From contig NC_057765.1 of assembly GCF_010389155.1 (NCBI RefSeq), positions 40,815,559 through 40,879,558 on the forward strand: a stretch of 64,000 nt of DNA, written 5' to 3'. The DNA is from Erigeron canadensis. Lineage: Eukaryota; Streptophyta; Magnoliopsida; Asterales; Asteraceae. Positions 60,721-64,000 of this stretch are shown here, piece by piece. The notes below the pieces were generated by a model, which saw only the letters and a list, made by a program, of their open reading frames with translations, was not told the DNA's origin and searched no databases. The position numbers and the translations under genes were made by a program. Every line of letters begins with the position of its first letter. Within the stretch, counting starts at the first letter, position 1.

Positions 60721-62184
60721 GAAAAGTCAGCAATTCAAGCAAAAAGAATCGTTCATAATCAAACATTAGAAACTGGGTGATTGGCATGAAATTTAAGGGA
60801 GCTCGGGATACTTAGTCCTGGAAAGTTGTTAGGCACTTTGCTTTAAATAGTTGTGTGTTTGTTTTATTTTAGAAGTGGTCAAAAAGTTATCTGTCAATTC
60901 TCTTACTATACTTTTAGTATTCCACTTTTGATTATCAATAATAACATTCTGGTTTTTTCTTCTATGTTATCCATAGATTTATTTCTGATTTCCAACACTA
61001 ATGGGTACTGTTTTTTGAAGGGCTATCTGAATTACCATCACTGTGATAAGAGCCGGATCAAGGCATGGAGCTTTCTGCTATGGGACCCTCTCATTCTACC
61101 CCTTCCCAAAAAATAAAATACTAGCTTTCGGTTTTGTTTCATTGTGTTTTTTTTGAAGTGTATGACATCATCTGGATGTAGGGAAATTGGGAAAAAATTG
61201 TAGCAAACTACCCTTTTATCTTTCTTTCTGTGCCAACTATAACTCTTATAATGACATGCTATGTTACAATATATGTTCCTTTCTAACTGTTTACAGTCTA
61301 GTAGTCTACATTTTCATTGTGTATGTTATACGGCTGAAAGAAGCATTTTTGTGTGGGAAACCTGATATGCTGAGATTATTCACACTCTTGAATATTGGCA
61401 ATGACTTAAACACCCTAACCTGTATGCCAAACAATTTTGTCTCTCAAGTCATTAGACATGTAAATATATTCCATATTTTTGCAATTTCAGTCCCTTAAGG
61501 TGCTGATAGTTTGTAAGTTCGGTTACCAGGATGGAGCAAGTTTACATGTTACATGATCTGGTACAGCACAATTTATTGCTTAAAATGGTACAATTATGAA
61601 GAAATGCAGCTGTAAATGTCACTACCTATAAGTATGTGAATGTAGGTTATTAGACGCGGTATCACTTGGAATAATGGTCTAGTTACGTAGTTGTAAGAAT
61701 AGTATTTTTCTTCATTAGGCCAACACTATACTTTTCTTCATTAGTTGTAAAAATAGTTACACTTGTAGCAAGTATTAGCTGGTTCTATTATACTCCTTTT
61801 GTGGTAATATATAGTTTTCCAGTATCCATTTGATCAGATGTTAGTTTTTTCAATAACAGCATATACATCATCGACTCATCAAGTCTCTTTTTATGTTGAA
61901 AATGAGTGACAATTGAATACTGACAGTACACTTAATATATACACAAACTGCTGTTAATCATATGCAAGTTTGGTTGATGTTCAGCATTTATCGTTTATCA
62001 TTTATCCTTTTATCTCTTAATACACTAGTTTCTATCAGTTATCATAGTGTCTAAAACCGAAAGAGGGTGTATGAAAAAATCATAAGAGGAAAACGCAAAC
62101 ATGCTTTAGGGCTGATTTGTTGTCCAGGACAAAACAGAACACGAAATCAGGGAAAAAGGTATTAATGAGGTTAAAACTGTATTA
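60721..62184. other. intergenic downstream of the copia remnant
   Basis: Open frames of 87 and 103 codons (60853-61116 and 61187-61498) lack recognised motifs and homopolymer-rich DNA surrounds them. I cannot support a gene. Some of the sequence after 60720 may be the remains of the copia LTR. Confidence 0.4.
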
Positions 62185-62443
62185 TCTATACTCCTCTATA
62201 AAGCATATTGACATTTTTATTTTTAAAAATTAAACATTTTTTTCAGTATTCTCATAATACCTTTATACCCTTACTTAAACATAAAACCATTATATACTCT
62301 CTTTTTCTTATTCTCTAAGACTCTAATCATTACACGCTCTCATCAATGTTCAATCACCCTCTTCTGCCGCCCTCCTTCTCCACCGCCTCCCTTTAATATT
62401 GTCCTCACATTCTAGCCGTCGCAACGCGCGGACACTATAATCG
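62185..62443 (+). mobile_element. Helitron-like element, copy d
   Basis: It starts TCTATACTCCTCTATAAAGC after an A. It ends with GTCGCAACGCGCGGACACTATAATCG before a T, the same style of ends as the copies at 3258 and 34133. No coding capacity. Confidence 0.55.
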
Positions 62444-64000
62444 TTATATTACAAGTAGAAACCTTCGTAAATATCTTTATCACTAGCTATATCTTAAACC
62501 CGTTTCGGAGGGATAATCACAGCTTTGAATAATACTTTAAATTCATAAAGTATATATTTAAAATTTTATTTATAGTTGTAGCTATGTACATCTTTATCTT
62601 CAATTCATAAACTATAATTTAAGAAAATATTTGTAACTTGTAGCTTTTTTGTCTTTGAAAAAATAATATTAAACTTCAAACTTTTATTATAATAATGCAC
62701 AATTGATTTAATAACTTATCAACCATTTACATCTTTTTGTTTACTCTCCATTCATACATGTTTGTAAACTTTGTTAGTAAAAATTTGTTTCCACCCAATC
62801 ATTTTTCAAATAGGATACCGTCTATGAGTCTTATTCGTTTTTTCACAACCGTCCTTCTGTGAAGGTATCTTCTAATACTACTAAATGAGATTAGAGGCTT
62901 ACCTAAGAAAATAGTGTTGTCAATAAATTAGATAGGCCACTTTAGCTTAAGTACACTTTTAATGACATCATGTTTTGGTTAGCAGCTTAGTTAAGGCTTT
63001 AGTTTGGTTCTAATTATGTGTTTAGCATGTAGTTTCTTTTTGTTTGACTATTATGTACTACAACATTGGTTTTGTAGTAACATGCCAGGAATAAAAAGCT
63101 AGCTCCTGACTCCTGACTCCTTCCTTCATACGTTTCCTCTTTCAATATTCAAAATACAATATTCAAAATATTTCACTCCAACCAAGAATTCATATATTTC
63201 TCCCTAAACAAGAAATCAAAATCCATTCCTTCCTCCATACCTTTTTCTTCTACATATATCACTTTTTCTTATGTTAGGTTTGATGCTAATCTATTAAACT
63301 CGGGGTATGTGAAATATATCAAAATAAGGGTATTTGAAATTCAAGTTTGAAAATCACCTTTGTTTTTGTTGTTGCTGTTGCTTCTTCTTTTCCGCTTTTC
63401 GAATTGTATGGATGAGCTTGGAATTCTTTTTTTTTTCCAACAAGCATGTGTTGTGGATGCTCCAGAATAAAGCTGAAGATATAAAATGAGGTGAGCATCT
63501 ATTTTTTTTTTATATTTATATGTAATTTTTTTTCTTATTTCTCCAACTACATTAAGCATTTTTTTATATTTAGGGTTTTTGAAACTACAAGATTTTGATG
63601 AAAACGATTCTCAAAAGGTAAGTTTTTAAAGTTTTTTAATTTTTGTAGGACTAAATATAGTATCTTTGGTAAATTAAATTCATATTTCTTATGCATATTA
63701 AGTGTTTGATAAAATGCTTCAATGAATACTTATCCTTAGTGTGATTATATACATGAGTTTTGACATTTTGTGTAAGTATTTAGTTATTATAGTTAGAGGT
63801 GATAGACATCAAATCTTGAACTAAGTACAATGAGCTGGCAATTTTTTTTTATAGTTTTATATATAGATTTTCCAGTTTTTTTCATCTTCTTTATGTGATT
63901 ATATACATGGGTTTTGAAGATTTTTAGTGTTGATGATACTTAATGATTTTAATATTATTGTTTTAAATATGAGGATGGTGTTATATGTGAGTCAAAAGCT
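62444..64000. other. no clear gene
   Basis: The end of the window is A/T-rich. Around 63340-63500 a CTTCTTCTTTTCC-type stretch and GT or AG signals could belong to the leader of a plus-strand gene beyond the window, but nothing coding is recognisable. The minus-strand frame at 63341-63559 has no known motif. Confidence 0.4.

Noticed and set aside
60853..61498. 87- and 103-codon open frames
   Set aside because: No recognised motif, hydrophobic low-complexity text typical of A/T-rich DNA, and no splice-supported neighbours.
1..64000. CRISPR arrays, prokaryotic defence systems, tRNA or rRNA genes
   Set aside because: No regularly spaced identical short repeats with unique spacers were seen, no tRNA cloverleaf or B-box context was recognised, and the window is plainly eukaryotic.

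Overview
The window looks like nuclear DNA of a eudicot plant. It is AT-rich, its genes are split by short GT-AG introns, it is full of small non-autonomous transposons, and it carries plant-only families (a VND-type NAC factor, a SKU5-like protein, a vacuolar-type GH32 enzyme with the plant 9-nt mini-exon). The GH32 sequence and the repeat style suggest Asteraceae, but that is an inference from remembered family features.

Layout. 1-4.6 kb is non-coding with MITE and Helitron-like copies. About 4.7-8.9 kb (+) is a NAC gene of the VND4/5/6 group (xylem vessel differentiation), with a probable 2-kb intron in its 5'UTR. 8.9-14.3 kb is non-coding with tandem duplications and Helitron-like tails. 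14.3-17.8 kb (-) is a nine-exon SKU5/SKS gene (GPI-anchored, copper-less multicopper-oxidase-like). 17.8-24.7 kb holds a minisatellite, a Tourist-like MITE and a CACTA-like foldback. 24.7-27.5 kb (-) is a seven-exon vacuolar-type beta-fructofuranosidase gene with an unexpected hydrophobic C-terminal tail. 29.6-33.5 kb (-) is a thirteen-exon plastid-type transaldolase gene with a MITE in intron 3. 33.5-38 kb holds two Helitron-like copies and three tandem-repeat arrays. 38.2-42.6 kb (+) is a ten-exon, probably mitochondrial helical-repeat (PPR-like) gene broken by two in-frame stops in exon 9, with a hAT element carrying a perfect 8-bp target duplication in intron 1. 42.6-52.6 kb is repeat-rich (three hAT-like elements, a possible solo LTR, a Helitron). 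52.6-60.2 kb (+) is a decayed, tandemly duplicated agenet/Tudor gene related to Arabidopsis G2484-1 (At4g17330), followed by a Ty1/copia RNase H remnant. 60.7-64 kb shows no clear gene.

Four genes look intact: NAC, SKS, GH32 and transaldolase. I joined their exons by eye; every junction keeps frame and the totals are 358, 588, 671 and 401 residues. No operon-like cooperation is expected. GH32 and transaldolase both act in carbohydrate metabolism, but their adjacency is probably chance. I found no CRISPR array, tRNA, rRNA or prokaryote-type system. The least ordinary signals are the membrane-anchor-like tail of the GH32 protein, the broken PPR-like gene, the duplicated agenet pseudogene and several well-bounded small transposon families.
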